Positions 46,158 through 54,818 of a stretch of 64,000 nucleotides of DNA are shown here, piece by piece. Both the position numbers and the translations under genes were made by a program. Position 1 is the stretch's first letter; the number at the start of each line of letters is the position of its first letter. The DNA is from Acidobacteriota bacterium (lineage in GTDB: Bacteria > Acidobacteriota > Blastocatellia > UBA7656): positions 91,767 through 155,766 of the forward strand of contig JBBPIG010000016.1 in assembly GCA_038040445.1 (NCBI GenBank), read 5' to 3'. The notes under the pieces were generated by a model. The model was not told where the DNA came from, ran no database searches, and saw only the letters and a program-made list of their open reading frames with translations.

Positions 46158-46913
46158 TTAAGCCGTGCTGGTTTGTTTCAGCAAAGATCTTGACTTGAGG
46201 TCGCGCTCGAGAGCGTGACGGATGATCTGATAGTTGATCTCGCCGATCTTGATCAAGTGTTCGGGTCTTATTTGTTTGCGGGCGAACGCGGTGGGATGAC
46301 TGCGAAACATCTCGAGGATCGTGCTTCGCAGATGCACGTCGACCGAAAAGCCCCTGGCTCCACTGCAAGCCAGGCAGCGGGGCGCTCCCTCTCCCGTCAG
46401 AAAGACAGACTCATCCGCTGAGATCGTTTCGTCGCAGACAGCGCAATGCGAAGTGTCCGGGAAGAACCCCACAAGCCGGAGCAGCCACGACTCAAAGTAC
46501 CTCAGTATCTGCGAAAGATCGCGTTCTTCTTTCTCTATTGCCTCGAGCGTTGCGAGGACCAATCTGTAAAGCCGCTCGTTAGGCTCATGCTCCGGCAGAA
46601 ACTCAGTGAGCAGTTCAGCCAGATACGAGAATGCACTCGCGGTCTCGACATCGCGCGCGCCCCTCTCGAAATGAGAACGCAGGATGTCACACGTGGAAAC
46701 GCTGACTAGCTCAAATCCCTCTTTTTGAAAGTAAGTCAACGCCACTTCGGTGAGCGGTTCGAGCGAAGAGCCGAAGCGGCTTCTGATTTTTCTCGCGCCG
46801 TGCGCCACGCCCCGAACCTTGCCCTGGTCCTTCGTCAAGAACACACAGATCTTATCTGCTTCCTTGAGCGCGTACGTTCGCAGCACAAAGGCCTCGGTCT
46901 TGTGTAACGGCAT
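46158..46913 (-). CDS. recO: DNA repair protein RecO
   Basis: Recombination mediator of the RecFOR pathway: helps load RecA on gapped DNA. 251 residues: N-terminal OB fold (FVLRTYALKEADKICVFLTK, GVAHGARKIRSRFG), helical domain (FERGARDVETASAFSYLAEL), and a zinc knuckle with CAVC and CLAC (HCAVCDE, APRCLACSGARG), as in zinc-containing RecO proteins. It stands alone here. Confidence 0.95.
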   Translation of the reverse strand: MPLHKTEAFVLRTYALKEADKICVFLTKDQGKVRGVAHGARKIRSRFGSSLEPLTEVALTYFQKEGFELVSVSTCDILRSHFERGARDVETASAFSYLAELLTEFLPEHEPNERLYRLVLATLEAIEKEERDLSQILRYFESWLLRLVGFFPDTSHCAVCDETISADESVFLTGEGAPRCLACSGARGFSVDVHLRSTILEMFRSHPTAFARKQIRPEHLIKIGEINYQIIRHALERDLKSRSLLKQTSTA

Positions 46914-47026
46914 TGATGGAATGGCCTCGCTCGCGAGATTATATCAGAGTGCGGCGAGCTCAGGGCAGTAGTGGGCAATAGCTGTCTGGGGCTCGCGATG
47001 TTTTCAGACACAAAAGGGGGTGCGAG

Positions 47027-47599
47027 ATGAAGAGGTTCTTACTTGTGATTGTGGCTATGAGTTCGCTCGGAGCGGTTTCGGCGGCAACGGTTCAACAGGA
47101 GAGATCGAAGCTCGACAAGATTCAACAGGCACTAAAAGACGACGTGCCGCATATAGTCTGCGTTGATGAACGCATTGCCACCGGCGGCCAACCCACCGAT
47201 GGGGCTTTCGCTAAGCTCGCGGCTAACGGCTATCGCTCGGTGCTCAACCTTCGCACAGCTTCCGAAGGCATCGATCTAAAACACGAGCAAGAGGCGATCG
47301 AGAAAGCAGGGATGCGATACGTCAACATACCTATCGTGTCGAGTGCGCCCAAGCCTGAACAGGTTGGGGAGTTCATCAAGGCGGTGAAAGACAAAGACAA
47401 CCAACCGATGTTGATCCACTGCGGCAGCGCAAATCGAGTCGGCGCGTTTTGGATGATCTATAGAGTCATCGACCAGGGCTGGGCCGAGGACAAGGCGCTC
47501 GATGAAGCGACAAAGATCGGTCTCACGAGCCCCGTGCTGAAGACATTCGCTCACGAATACATAACGGCGCATCAGCCACGGAAGACCTTTTCGAACTGA
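47027..47599 (+). CDS. Exported tyrosine-phosphatase-family protein, 190 aa
   Basis: Signal peptide MKRFLLVIVAMSSLGAVSA. The domain resembles the DSP-like phosphatases near beta-lactamase-hydrolase-like proteins: ERIATGGQPTDGAFAKLAAN, YRSVLNLRTASEG, then the active site HCGSANRVGAFW (Cys, five residues, Arg). Hence a periplasmic or surface phosphatase is likely; the substrate is unknown. GGGGGTGCGAGATG is the start region. A palindrome separates it from larE. Confidence 0.9.
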   Translation: MKRFLLVIVAMSSLGAVSAATVQQERSKLDKIQQALKDDVPHIVCVDERIATGGQPTDGAFAKLAANGYRSVLNLRTASEGIDLKHEQEAIEKAGMRYVNIPIVSSAPKPEQVGEFIKAVKDKDNQPMLIHCGSANRVGAFWMIYRVIDQGWAEDKALDEATKIGLTSPVLKTFAHEYITAHQPRKTFSN

Positions 47600-47603
47600 T
47601 CCA

Positions 47604-47677
47604 CCTGGAGCGCCGGCATCCCTGCCTGCATGTCGTTGCAGGAGAAAGAGGCAGGCAGGGATGCCTGCGCTCCCAGG
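47604..47677. repeat. GGCATCCCTGCCTGC palindrome
   Basis: Arms 47604-47629 (CCTGGAGCGCCGGCATCCCT and six more bases) and 47651-47677 (starting GCAGGCAGGGATGCC) are complementary. It sits between the phosphatase and larE genes. Confidence 0.87.
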
Positions 47678-47734
47678 TTCTTCGCCTGAGGGAGTCCGGT
47701 TGCCCCGGCCATCTCCGGCCTGTACCATTGACCC

Positions 47735-48577
47735 GTGATCACTCAAGCAGGTCTACGCGAAGCTCACGAATCAGTCGGCATCGCGTCAAAGGAACGGAAG
47801 CTGAAGGAACTTCTGCAAAGCTTCGGCTCTGTCATCGTCGCGTTTTCAGGTGGAGTCGATAGCGCTTACCTGGCTTATGTCGCCAGTGAAGAACTCGGCG
47901 AACGCGCGCTGGCAGTCACCGGCGACAGCGCATCGTATCCTACTTTCCAGCGGGAACTCGCCAATCAGATCACGGCGAGGTTCGGAGTTCGTCACGAGAT
48001 CATTCTCACCGCAGAGTTCGACGACCCAAACTACATCAGCAATCCCTCGAACCGATGCTACTACTGCAAGTCGGAGCTCTACACGAAGCTGGATCAGATG
48101 GCGCGCGACCGTGGAGTTTCAGTGATATGCGATGGTACCAATGCCGATGACGTCGGGGACTACAGGCCGGGCAGGCAAGCCGCGCGAGAGTTGGGAGTAC
48201 GTTCGCCGCTGTTGGAATGTGGCATGACCAAGGCGGAGATCCGCGAGTTGTCGCGCCGAGCGGGACTGCCGACGTGGAACGAGCCCGCATCCGCGTGCCT
48301 ATCGTCGCGAGTGCCTTACGGTCAAATTGTCACAATCGAGAAGCTTTCAATGGTAGACAAAGCAGAAATGGCCTTGAAGCAACTGGGTTTTCGGCAAGTG
48401 CGCGTGCGACACCACGGCGACGTTGCCCGAATAGAAGTTGCGGAAGAAGAAATGACGCGCGCGCTTGATCCTGAGATGGCGCGCCGGATGTCGGCCGCGC
48501 TCAAGGCGGTTGGCTTCAAGTACGTCACGCTCGATCTTGAAGGCTACCGGACAGGCTCGTTGAATGAGGCTCTCTGA
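47735..48577 (+). CDS. larE: ATP-dependent sacrificial sulfur transferase LarE
   Basis: Inserts sulfur from its own cysteine into the pyridinium dithio-dicarboxylate precursor of the nickel-pincer cofactor of lactate racemase-type enzymes. PP-loop SGGVDS near residue 39; RCYYCKSELY; the sacrificial Cys region PASACLSSRVPYG. 280 residues, start GTG at 47735. LarB and LarC partners are not in the window, nor is LarA. The stop codon overlaps the left arm of a palindrome. Confidence 0.94.
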   Translation: MITQAGLREAHESVGIASKERKLKELLQSFGSVIVAFSGGVDSAYLAYVASEELGERALAVTGDSASYPTFQRELANQITARFGVRHEIILTAEFDDPNYISNPSNRCYYCKSELYTKLDQMARDRGVSVICDGTNADDVGDYRPGRQAARELGVRSPLLECGMTKAEIRELSRRAGLPTWNEPASACLSSRVPYGQIVTIEKLSMVDKAEMALKQLGFRQVRVRHHGDVARIEVAEEEMTRALDPEMARRMSAALKAVGFKYVTLDLEGYRTGSLNEAL

Positions 48578-48674
48578 AAAGTTCGTAGTCCCGCATTCAT
48601 GCGGAAGTTTGTCATCGTGGGCGTCTGACCGATCAAGTACAAACTTCCGCATGAATGCGGGACTACGAACTTTC
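48576..48674. repeat. 36-bp palindrome filling the larE / enoyl-CoA hydratase junction
   Basis: Arms 48576-48612 and 48639-48674 (GTTCGTAGTCCCGCATTCAT and its complement) match almost perfectly, with one extra A. The left arm begins on the larE stop codon and the right arm holds the stop codon of the convergent gene. Confidence 0.95.
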
Positions 48675-49433
48675 CTCAAAGGCTCCGTGACGTCCGGCCC
48701 CGCTCGCGAACCGTTTTGCGCCTGCAGAAGTCTCTTCCTTCAATGCAGCAACGCCGTGATCGAATTCATTCGCCATCGCTTCTTCGAGGCTCAATCCGAT
48801 TTGCTGGTAGGCTGACATCCTGTCGCCTCGCATGCAGACTTGCGGAAATTCGGCCAACTCGCGAGCCAGCTCTTCAGCCGCCCGGCGCGATGTCCCTCCC
48901 GGCACAACTCGATGAACAAGTCCGATGCTCAGCGCTTCGGCCGCGCTAACCGGGCGGCCGGTCAGTATCAAATCAAGTGCGCGGCTCAGCCCTATCAATC
49001 TCGGTAAACGCACAGTGCCGCCGTCAATCAGCGGGACTCCCCAGCGCCGGCAAAACACGCCGAGCACCGCGTCGTCTTCCATCACCCTCAAATCGCACCA
49101 CAGCGCAAGCTCCAGCCCGCCGGCCACAGCAAATCCCGATATCGCTGCGATCACCGGTTTGCTCAAAAGCATTCGGGAAGGCCCCATCGGACCATCGCCT
49201 GTCGGCTCCGTCCGATTGTGATTGCCCGCGGCGATCGCTTTCAGGTCAGCGCCTGCGCAGAAGGTTCCGTTGTCGCCGTAGAGCACTCCCACATCGGCGT
49301 CGGCGTCTCGATCAAAATCGCGGAAAGCGTCAGCGAGCGCTTGCGCGGTTTCGCGATCGACGGCGTTGCGGACTTGGGGCCGGCTCAGAACGACAGTGGT
49401 AACCGGCCCGTTCTTCTCGACGCGCACAGGCAT
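48663..49433 (-). CDS. Enoyl-CoA hydratase/isomerase-family protein, 256 aa
   Basis: Crotonase fold. N-terminal strand VTTVVLSRPQVRNAVDRETA, oxyanion-hole segments GTFCAGADLKAIA and ISGFAVAGGLELALWCDLRV, and VPGGTSRRAAEELARE. The second acid, usually Glu in hydratases, falls near GVPLIDGGTVRLPRLIG, where Gly and Asp occupy the place, so it may be a non-hydratase crotonase. The TAG stop is provided by the palindrome. Substrate unknown. Confidence 0.9.
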   Translation of the reverse strand: MPVRVEKNGPVTTVVLSRPQVRNAVDRETAQALADAFRDFDRDADADVGVLYGDNGTFCAGADLKAIAAGNHNRTEPTGDGPMGPSRMLLSKPVIAAISGFAVAGGLELALWCDLRVMEDDAVLGVFCRRWGVPLIDGGTVRLPRLIGLSRALDLILTGRPVSAAEALSIGLVHRVVPGGTSRRAAEELARELAEFPQVCMRGDRMSAYQQIGLSLEEAMANEFDHGVAALKEETSAGAKRFASGAGRHGAFEESS

Positions 49434-49508
49434 AATGACTCTGAGGTGAGCGTGATCGACTGTTTGATTGTCTCGATTATTGCTCGACCGCGCCGCAGAG
49501 CGTGTGAC

Positions 49509-49793
49509 TCAACTCTTAACTAGAGACGCGGATTCGAGTTTCTCAAGCCGCACTTCCAAATCGCGGATGTCCGCGTTGATCGTGAGCAAGTTGTCGTTGA
49601 GAATCTCGATCTTGCGTTCGACGCGGCGAAGACCGGCATTGAAATCAGCGCGGAGTTCTTCCTGGCCCTTGCGCAACTCGTCCTGGCCTGCTCTGATCCC
49701 CGACAATCCGTTTGTGAAGCGCGCGCCCCACTCGTCTAATCGCGCTAGAAGGGTGTCGATCGTAGACTTGGCGGTCATCTCATCGTTGCTCAT
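49509..49793 (-). CDS. Small coiled-coil protein, 94 aa
   Basis: Heptad-rich throughout (ELRKGQEELRADFNAGLRRV, IEILNDNLLTINADIRDLEV, RLEKLES), so a dimeric or trimeric coiled coil is likely. No family is recognised. A ribosome-binding site AGGAGCT precedes the ATG. It sits between the enoyl-CoA hydratase and lemA genes on the same strand. Confidence 0.7.
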   Translation of the reverse strand: MSNDEMTAKSTIDTLLARLDEWGARFTNGLSGIRAGQDELRKGQEELRADFNAGLRRVERKIEILNDNLLTINADIRDLEVRLEKLESASLVKS

Positions 49794-49907
49794 ACGTAGC
49801 TCCTGTTAATGCTGCTCGACTCATGATCTAAAGGCTATGAGCCCTACCCAGGAACTCTTACGTGGTCGAACTAGCCTACGATAACACGACAAGGGCGGTT
49901 CGGTCAC

Positions 49908-50576
49908 TCAAAACTTCACCTCGGGGACCTCGCGTTTTGCGGGTTCAGCCTTGAACTCTTGCTCCCGTTGAAAGCCGAACAAATTCGCAAAGATCACGCC
50001 CGGAAAATTCCCCCGCGTGGTGTTGTAATCCGCCACCACCTGGTTGTAGTCCTGCCGGGCAACGCCGATGCGATTCTCCGTGCCTTCGAGCTGGGTCATA
50101 AGGTTCTTGTACTGCTCGCTCGCCTTCAAGTCAGGATAGTTCTCGGTGATGACCAGCAACCGGCTGAGTGCGCTGCCCATTTCTGCGTTCGCAGCGATTT
50201 TCTCTTCAGGTGTCGCCTGAGGATTGATCAGTCGCGATCGCGCCTGAGCGATTTCGCTAAAGACTTTGTCTTCGTGTTTGGTGTAGCCCTTCACCGTGTT
50301 CACCAGGTTGGGAATCAAATCCGCGCGTCGCTCGAGATTGGTATCGACGTTCGACCATCTCTGCCTCACGACTTCGCGTTTCCCGTTCAGCGAGTTGTAA
50401 GTGCCGCACGCTCCCCCGCCGACGATCAGAAATAGCAGTAGCACTCCCACTAGGATTCCCATCCCCCATCTCGATTTCGAACGGCGCTGGGACTCAATCT
50501 GAGTCTGCTGCGCCGTGAACTCCTCGCGAAACTGTTCGCGCTCAGTGCCTGTGCTCTTATCATAAAGACCGCTCAT
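49908..50576 (-). CDS. lemA: LemA family protein
   Basis: 222 residues: about 35 polar residues, one membrane segment (ILVGVLLLFLIVGGGACG), then the LemA helical domain YNSLNGKREVVRQRWSNVDT, ERRADLIPNLVNTVKGYTKH, SEIAQARS, NYPDLKASEQYKNLMTQLEG, and a C-terminal NNFPGVIFANLFGF-like block. LemA proteins are membrane-anchored with an unresolved role. The polar N-terminal extension is unusual. GGAGGAACAT precedes the ATG. Confidence 0.93.
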   Translation of the reverse strand: MSGLYDKSTGTEREQFREEFTAQQTQIESQRRSKSRWGMGILVGVLLLFLIVGGGACGTYNSLNGKREVVRQRWSNVDTNLERRADLIPNLVNTVKGYTKHEDKVFSEIAQARSRLINPQATPEEKIAANAEMGSALSRLLVITENYPDLKASEQYKNLMTQLEGTENRIGVARQDYNQVVADYNTTRGNFPGVIFANLFGFQREQEFKAEPAKREVPEVKF

Positions 50577-50603
50577 TATGTTCCTCCTGGCTGTTGATCA
50601 AAT

Positions 50604-52373
50604 CTACGTGATGGCAATTGCGCCGTGACGGCTGCTGTCGCGAACTGGCCTTCGAGCAGCTATCGCGCTTTCAAGCAATTCTCCGATTTTCTCGACCATC
50701 GGTACGAGCGTGTTGCGATCCAACGCCGAGACCATAACCGCGGAAAACGCCTCTCGCAGGTTTGATATCTCGCTCTCGCCCAATAAATCAGACTTGTTGA
50801 AGACGAGCAACCGCGTGATTCCTGACAGGTTCAGCTCGTTGAGAATCTTCTCGACCGATGCAATGTGACTGTCGAGCTGCGGACTGCTTGCGTCCACCAG
50901 ATGAATCAGCACATCCGAGCCTTCCATCTCTTCGAGTGTCGCGCGAAACGCCGTTATCAAATCGGGCGGCAGATCGCGAATGAACCCGACCGTGTCGTTG
51001 ATGATGACCTCTTGATCGCGCGGCAGGCGCAAGCGGCGGCTGGTCGGGTCCAGCGTTGCAAACATCCGGTCCTCCGCGCCGACCGCCGACGAGGTGAGCG
51101 AGTTCAGCAGAGTCGATTTCCCGGCATTCGTGTAGCCGACGATCGAGATTATCGGCAAGTCGCGCCGCACTCGCCGTGTGCGCTGCACTCGCCGGCTGGT
51201 GCGAATGTCCTCGATCTGTTTTTCAAGAAGGTGTATTCGATCACGCACGCGGCGCCGGTCCACCTCGAGTTTTGTTTCGCCGGGGCCGCGCCCGCCGATA
51301 CCGCCCATCAGCCGCGACATTTCAATTCCCGAACCGGTGAGGCGCGGGAGCATATATTTCAACTGCGCAAGCTCGACCTGAATCTTTCCTTCGCGGCTCT
51401 GCGCGCGCTGGGCGAAGATGTCCAGTATGAGCTGAGTGCGATCGATGATCTTGAGGTCGGTCGCTTCGTTGATGACCCGAACCTGCGCCGGCGTCAGGTT
51501 CTGATCGAAGATAATGACATCGGCGCCGAGCTGAAGACTGCGAATGATCAATTCGTCGAGCTTGCCGCGGCCGACCAGCGATCGAGGATCGAGCTTCTGC
51601 CGCCGCTGGATAATCGAGTCAAGCACGACCACGCTCGCGGAACGCGCAAGCTCGCGAAGCTCGTCGAGGGACTCTTGCGCGGACGCGGCGCTTCCGGTGG
51701 TCACGCCCACGAGAATGGCCCGGTCTCTCTGATCGCGCGGATTGCGAACGTGACGCGCGCGAGCCAGTTCTTCCTCTAGCGACTCGATCAAGTCGATGAA
51801 GTCGATGTCGAGCTGGCTGGGCACTTGAGGCTCCAGAAAGACCCACATCGCGGGCTGCCCTGCATCGGAAAGCGCATCGTCAACCTCGTTGGTCGCACTT
51901 CGCGAGTCGCGCCCGTTGGCTGGCAACAAGTGCGCCGCGCGAACCAGCCCGGGCATACCATCACTGCGCACGTCGATTGAGGCCATCAGGTCGAGCCTGA
52001 GCAACGCGAGGTCGGTCAAGTCGTCTTGCGTCAGCCCCTCGCCTGCCAGATGGGTGTGAACACAGCGTAATCCGCGAAAGCGGTCGGCGCCCATGCGGGT
52101 GCGCTTCAGATCCGGCAATACGATTCCGCGGGCATTACCGACGATCACGTGCTCGACGTAGCCATTTCGGTTAACGAGCACCCCGATCTGCCGGCGAATC
52201 TCGTGCGATGCTTCCGACAGTTGGCGCGCAAATTCCTGCGAGACAATCTGACGCGGCGGGATGCGCCTGTTGTAAAGTTTTTCAAGGCGCTGAATCTGAT
52301 TGTGTTTGAGTCCTTGTAGATTCCCTTCGATGGTACTGATAGCCTTTTCCTCCACTAACCATTCGACAGCCAA
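50604..52373 (-). CDS. hflX: GTPase HflX
   Basis: Ribosome-associated GTPase that splits stalled 70S ribosomes. 589 residues: a ~170-residue N-terminal extension, then the HflX subdomain (RQKLDPRSLVGRGKLDELII, GADVIIFDQNLTPAQVRVIN, GGIGGRGPGETKLEVDRR), the G domain with G1 GYTNAGKST, G3 DTVGFIRDLP and G4 NKSD (FNKSDLL), and a short C-terminal region. The long N-terminus is also seen in other deep-branching bacteria and might bind the ribosome. Confidence 0.95.
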   Translation of the reverse strand: MAVEWLVEEKAISTIEGNLQGLKHNQIQRLEKLYNRRIPPRQIVSQEFARQLSEASHEIRRQIGVLVNRNGYVEHVIVGNARGIVLPDLKRTRMGADRFRGLRCVHTHLAGEGLTQDDLTDLALLRLDLMASIDVRSDGMPGLVRAAHLLPANGRDSRSATNEVDDALSDAGQPAMWVFLEPQVPSQLDIDFIDLIESLEEELARARHVRNPRDQRDRAILVGVTTGSAASAQESLDELRELARSASVVVLDSIIQRRQKLDPRSLVGRGKLDELIIRSLQLGADVIIFDQNLTPAQVRVINEATDLKIIDRTQLILDIFAQRAQSREGKIQVELAQLKYMLPRLTGSGIEMSRLMGGIGGRGPGETKLEVDRRRVRDRIHLLEKQIEDIRTSRRVQRTRRVRRDLPIISIVGYTNAGKSTLLNSLTSSAVGAEDRMFATLDPTSRRLRLPRDQEVIINDTVGFIRDLPPDLITAFRATLEEMEGSDVLIHLVDASSPQLDSHIASVEKILNELNLSGITRLLVFNKSDLLGESEISNLREAFSAVMVSALDRNTLVPMVEKIGELLESAIAARRPVRDSSRHGAIAIT

Positions 52374-52863
52374 AACAACATCTTTATTCTATACCAAACG
52401 CTGACGGCTTGGCAGCAACCTACGGTAGTACGCAGGTCGAGGTTGAATGCGCCTATACACCGTGGTAGGCTGGATTATGCCTCTTTGAAGAGTTTTGCGT
52501 GGTTTCACATCGTACTAGTAATTTCACTGAGAGGCCAGTAGGGATCTGAAGAAGGGTTCTTTTTAGCAATCTATGGCGGTCAGAAATAGAATTTGCAATT
52601 CGATACTTAGGCAGACGACGTAAAATCCCAATGGGACTTGCATTCGAGCAATGGGGAATTCATCCCTTCTTCTTCTTGACTGCACTGGAATGCTTCCTTA
52701 AGGACATGGCATTCGTTGATCTAACTAACCCAAATCCGCACGAGCCTTAGCCCCTGTTCGCGGAGTTCCGCCCACCCGGTTAAACCCGGGACACGATCGC
52801 GACAGATAAGGCTCTAACCACAAAGTTCCGAACTTGCCCTATTCGGGTAGGAGGTAGGTAAGA
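52374..52863. other. Divergent intergenic region, no gene
   Basis: 490 bp between hflX and the secreted-protein gene, with no ORF or repeat recognised. AGGAGGT lies just before the 52864 start. Confidence 0.5.
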
Positions 52864-54033
52864 ATGAAAAGCTCTGAGAGAAAACAAAGCCGCGAACTAA
52901 AGTCGATGCTTCGCATTGCGGTTCTAGGTGCGTTTATGAGCGCGGCACTCACTTTACCGCAAATGCTCAACCCTTTGTCTGAGCACTATGGAAAGGCGCT
53001 CGCGTCGCACACGCCATTACTTAGTCTCACGTTGGCTCAGATAGCCGCCCTTAGTGTTCCAACAACTGTTCCCTCACCTTATACCTTGGGCGCGTATGTT
53101 TCAGGCCCGCCCGCTGCGAGTGGCTCATCCCCCGCCAACACATTGGGCGAGATCGTCGACGCGACGCTCGACGTCACGGCGGCCAACGCCTTAGACCACC
53201 GGTGGGTTCAGATTCTGGACACCACTCCAGTTATCTGGGATCTAGGCTCTCCGTCAAATACTGCGTTAATATTCCCCGCCGTCGATCACACCCCAGTTCC
53301 CTACGAGTCTCTGGAATTCACAGTATGGGGGTCCAATGACCCGAATGCGCCGTTCCCCAGCGGGTGGACTCTGGGCACTCTCACAAGAGTCTATCAAGAG
53401 GGGTGGGTTGACTCCGGCGCGCCCCTAGGTGACGAGTCGGACGACAATGCCTCTTTATGGGCGTTTGCAGGCACCTTCCGCTATATTGCGGTGTATAGCA
53501 ATAAGAGCACGGAGATTACACCTGAGCCGGTCGGGTTTATCAATGATTGTGTTGGTGAGGGAGTGTTCTGCTCCAGAGATGCGGAGATTGATGCGGTAGG
53601 AAGACCGACCGCAATCACAATAGCTCTGGACATTCATCCAACGTCATGTCCCAATCCCTTGAACATCGGTTCTCAAGGCTTATTGCCTGCGGCGATACTG
53701 GGCACAAGCTCCTTCGATGTCAACTGCATTGATCTGTCAACAATCCTACTCGAAGGAGTTGCGCCGAAGAAACTCGCATTCGAGGATGTGGCAACACCCT
53801 TTACCCCGTTTAGCGGAAGACTTGACAGGCTTGATTGCACAACCGACGGGCCTGACGGCTTCCTCGACTTGACCTTGAAGTTCGACACGCAAGCAATTGT
53901 CGCCGCTCTTGGGTCGGTGAGCGACAAGCAAGTTCTCGTTCTGCACCTTACAGCCAATCTGAAAGCTTCGTGCGGCGGCGGCTCGCCGCTCGTTGGCGAA
54001 GATGTGGTTGTCATCCTGAAAAAGAAGAAGTAG
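52864..54033 (+). CDS. Secreted protein with a C-terminal extracellular repeat-type domain, 389 aa
   Basis: Residues 14-48 hold a long signal region (MLRIAVLGAFMSAALTLPQM). Residues ~60-230 form a beta-rich domain (LEFTVWGSNDPNAPFPSGWT, FAGTFRYIAVYS). Residues ~250-385 match a common extracellular domain: ITIALDIHPTSCPNPLNIGS, LLPAAILGTSSFDVNCIDLS, TDGPDGFLDLTLKFDTQAIV and GEDVVVILKKKK, often calcium-binding in other proteins. Function unknown. AGGAGGT before the ATG is a strong ribosome-binding site. A terminator-like hairpin follows. Confidence 0.85.
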   Translation: MKSSERKQSRELKSMLRIAVLGAFMSAALTLPQMLNPLSEHYGKALASHTPLLSLTLAQIAALSVPTTVPSPYTLGAYVSGPPAASGSSPANTLGEIVDATLDVTAANALDHRWVQILDTTPVIWDLGSPSNTALIFPAVDHTPVPYESLEFTVWGSNDPNAPFPSGWTLGTLTRVYQEGWVDSGAPLGDESDDNASLWAFAGTFRYIAVYSNKSTEITPEPVGFINDCVGEGVFCSRDAEIDAVGRPTAITIALDIHPTSCPNPLNIGSQGLLPAAILGTSSFDVNCIDLSTILLEGVAPKKLAFEDVATPFTPFSGRLDRLDCTTDGPDGFLDLTLKFDTQAIVAALGSVSDKQVLVLHLTANLKASCGGGSPLVGEDVVVILKKKK

Positions 54034-54397
54034 ACCTGCCGCTTCGTAGGACGCGCTCTTCTGCAGGGGAGCGCGTCCTTCTCACTCTAGCCCATCACTT
54101 GATTTGAGGCGTTTCCTTAACCAACCGCCGGAGTTCTGGACTGCCGCAGTTTTGGACTGTCACTGTCGCAGTTTGGCCTTGTCAAATAAGAGAGCATGAG
54201 CTACTATGAACCCATTCTGAACGGTGGACAACCACCCACGACATTACTAGCTGAAAACTACCGGGGATCAGCGTCGACGCTAACACGAAGCTAGCGCGTT
54301 CGGCTCTGCGGTTCGGACCCGATCGAAACAGCAAGGAGCCCGTGCGGCGCTCGGTAACCGTTTGGAAACTTCAACTCATCGTTTTGGAGGATGTGTG
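54034..54397. other. Intergenic region before the Hfq-like gene
   Basis: Contains the terminator-like hairpin (54047-54080) and a short repeat of GGACTG.C. near 54135-54165. No other feature recognised. Confidence 0.5.
54047..54080 (+). terminator. Terminator-like hairpin
   Basis: AGGACGCGCT and AGCGCGTCCT form a ten-base stem around CTTCTGCAGGGG, followed by TCTCACTC rather than a T-run. It ends the secreted-protein gene. Confidence 0.6.
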
Positions 54398-54778
54398 GTG
54401 AACAGGAAATTAATAAGACCGACACTTGCGGAAGTGAGAGAGCGCTCGGAGCGCGATTCTCAGCATCGCCGCAACAACCAGTCTGACCCGAATCGCAAAC
54501 GCGTGCCACCCGAACAGACTCACGCCGAGAGCTTCTACTACAAGAAGCAGATGGACAACAGGACGCTAATGGTAATTGTGCTTCAGGATGGCGAAGAGCT
54601 TAGGGGAAGCATCGAGTGGTATGACCGAGGCTGTATTAAGCTGCATCGCACCGAAGGGCCCAACCTGCTCGTGCTGAAACATAACATCAAATACATGTAC
54701 AAAACTGAAGATGCCGAAGGCAACGGCGACAGCGAGGACCATATTGGGGAGCACATAGACGAGGGGCCGGAGGAGTAA
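54398..54778 (+). CDS. Hfq-like RNA-binding protein with N-terminal extension, 126 aa
   Basis: Start GTG at 54398, seven bases after GGAGG. A basic, disordered N-terminus of ~50 residues ([40 protein letters not shown]) precedes a single Sm-fold domain: [40 protein letters not shown], and [13 protein letters not shown]. The L-x-D-G-x-x-L-x-G and the KH near the end correspond to Sm1 and to the YKH motif of Hfq, although the KH is in a different sequence setting. It could bind small RNAs. The acidic C-terminus ([16 protein letters not shown]) is unusual for this family. pdxA follows on the same strand. Confidence 0.78.
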   Translation: MNRKLIRPTLAEVRERSERDSQHRRNNQSDPNRKRVPPEQTHAESFYYKKQMDNRTLMVIVLQDGEELRGSIEWYDRGCIKLHRTEGPNLLVLKHNIKYMYKTEDAEGNGDSEDHIGEHIDEGPEE

Positions 54779-54818
54779 ACCGGCCGCCCAGTTCCCGCTT
54801 CATCCTCACCTCGCAGCG

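Noticed and set aside
50865..51779. A 304-codon plus-strand frame opposite hflX
   Set aside because: The opposite strand has all GTPase motifs of HflX; the plus frame is an antisense shadow.
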